In this document: positions 7,355 to 8,023 of the stretch, piece after piece | Layout of the letters: the number at the start of each line of letters is the position of its first letter | Position numbering within the stretch: the stretch's first letter is position 1 | Origin: Thiobacillus sp. | GTDB taxonomy: Bacteria; Pseudomonadota; Gammaproteobacteria; Burkholderiales; Thiobacillaceae | Length of the DNA: 8,023 bases | Assembly (NCBI GenBank): GCA_003510325.1 | Contig: DONB01000048.1 | Location: forward strand, 5,067 to 13,089 | Direction: 5' to 3' | Program-made: the position numbers and the translations under genes | The notes under the pieces: model-generated | Database searches by the model: none | The model's input: only the letters and a program-made list of their open reading frames with translations | What the model was told of the DNA's origin: nothing

Positions 7355-8023
7355 ATGAAGAAAATTCTGTTGAACGCGATGATCGCCGGGGTGCTGGCTG
7401 TGCCTTCCGCAAGCTGGGCCGCGCCGGGCGAGGAGATCATCAGCCGTGCGGCCGACCAGCAGAGCGTCGCGGTCACCATTTACAACGACAATCTGGCCCT
7501 GGTGAAGGACGCGCGCCGGGTGAGACTGGGCCGCGACCTCAACCAGCTGGCATGGCGCGAAGTGTCGGCGCAGATGCGTCCCGAGACGGCCCAGCTGCGC
7601 AACCTGTCGAACCCTGCCGGCTTCCGGCTGCAGGAACAGAACTTCGATTTCGATCTGCTGACGCCGGAAAAATTGCTGGAAACATACGTCGGGCGCGAAG
7701 TCGCGGTGATCAGGGTCAACCCCGCTACGGGCGCGGAAACCCGCGAAACCGCCACGGTCCTGGCGACCAACGGCGGCGTGGTGCTGAAATTCGCCGATCG
7801 CGTCGAAACCGGCGTACCAGGTCGGCTGGCGTTTGCCGGCGTGCCCGACACCCTGCGCGACACGCCCACGCTGGTCATTTCGCTGATCAATCCGTCGGCG
7901 GGGCTGCAAAACCTGGAGTTGTCCTATCTGACCGGCGGCCTGTCATGGCGCGCCGATTACGTGGCCGAACTGAATGCCAAGGACGATCGTCTCGATATCA
8001 ACGGCTGGGTGACGTTGACCAAT
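7355..8023 (+). CDS. Secreted DUF4139-domain protein (3' partial)
   Basis: The frame is open from 7355 to the right edge (223 visible residues, no stop). The N-terminus MKKILLNAMIAGVLAVPSASWA is a typical Sec signal peptide: two lysines, a hydrophobic core and an A-S-W-A cleavage site at about residue 22. The mature protein is therefore periplasmic or secreted. The following VTIYNDNLALVKDARRV and the edge segment GGLSWRADYVAELN...LDINGWVTLTN match what I recall of DUF4139 proteins (COG5316), which have mostly beta-structured bodies and no established biochemical role. No lipobox cysteine is seen. The start is set by AGGAG at 7341-7345. The gene diverges from the EAL-HDOD gene. The true length and any C-terminal domain lie outside the window. 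The DUF assignment is moderately sure; secretion is well supported. Confidence 0.85.
   Translation, partial: MKKILLNAMIAGVLAVPSASWAAPGEEIISRAADQQSVAVTIYNDNLALVKDARRVRLGRDLNQLAWREVSAQMRPETAQLRNLSNPAGFRLQEQNFDFDLLTPEKLLETYVGREVAVIRVNPATGAETRETATVLATNGGVVLKFADRVETGVPGRLAFAGVPDTLRDTPTLVISLINPSAGLQNLELSYLTGGLSWRADYVAELNAKDDRLDINGWVTLTN

Noticed and set aside
1..8023. CRISPR arrays, insertion sequences, long direct repeats, riboswitches
   Set aside because: I saw no regularly spaced repeats, transposase-like frames, terminal inverted repeats or conserved riboswitch cores. The leader of lysC (38 bases) is too short for a lysine riboswitch.

Overview
This window looks like ordinary chromosome from a GC-rich proteobacterium, most likely a betaproteobacterium. 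The pointers are an RlmD-type 23S rRNA methylase, a single-domain LysC aspartokinase followed directly by tRNA-Ser(GCU), CCA-encoding tRNA genes, and dense multi-domain cyclic-di-GMP signalling. No mobile element, CRISPR array, phage gene or abrupt change in base composition is visible. The taxonomic assignment is inference from gene content and order.

Layout: (1) Bases 1-2213, plus strand: the 3' part of a large response-regulator/c-di-GMP protein. It shows the tail of one receiver domain, then a full receiver, PAS, GGDEF and EAL. (2) Bases 2262-2293: a perfect 14-bp inverted repeat that can terminate this gene and the minus-strand tRNAs running towards it. (3) Bases 2299-2533, minus strand: tRNA-Arg(ACG) and tRNA-Ser(GCU), with a consensus -10 box (TATAAT) in front of tRNA-Arg. 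(4) Bases 2577-7249, minus strand: four genes in one direction. In transcription order they are a degenerate EAL-HDOD protein, a PolB-like DEDDy 3'-5' exonuclease, rlmD (sharing ATGA with the exonuclease) and lysC. (5) From 7355 to the right edge, plus strand: the start of a secreted DUF4139-family protein, divergent from the EAL-HDOD gene.

Functionally, the window joins housekeeping functions (aspartate-family amino acid biosynthesis, 23S rRNA modification, two tRNAs) with signalling proteins. One of these is a composite c-di-GMP synthase/phosphodiesterase with intact GGDEF and EAL signatures. The other is an HDOD protein whose EAL-like half has lost its catalytic residues. The exonuclease and rlmD are probably translationally coupled.

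I found no convincing undescribed system. The points most worth a second look are the tandem-receiver architecture cut by the left edge, the internal start in lysC for a possible beta subunit, the hairpins and separate promoters around the two tRNAs, the coupled nuclease/rRNA-methylase pair, and the degenerate EAL-HDOD protein.
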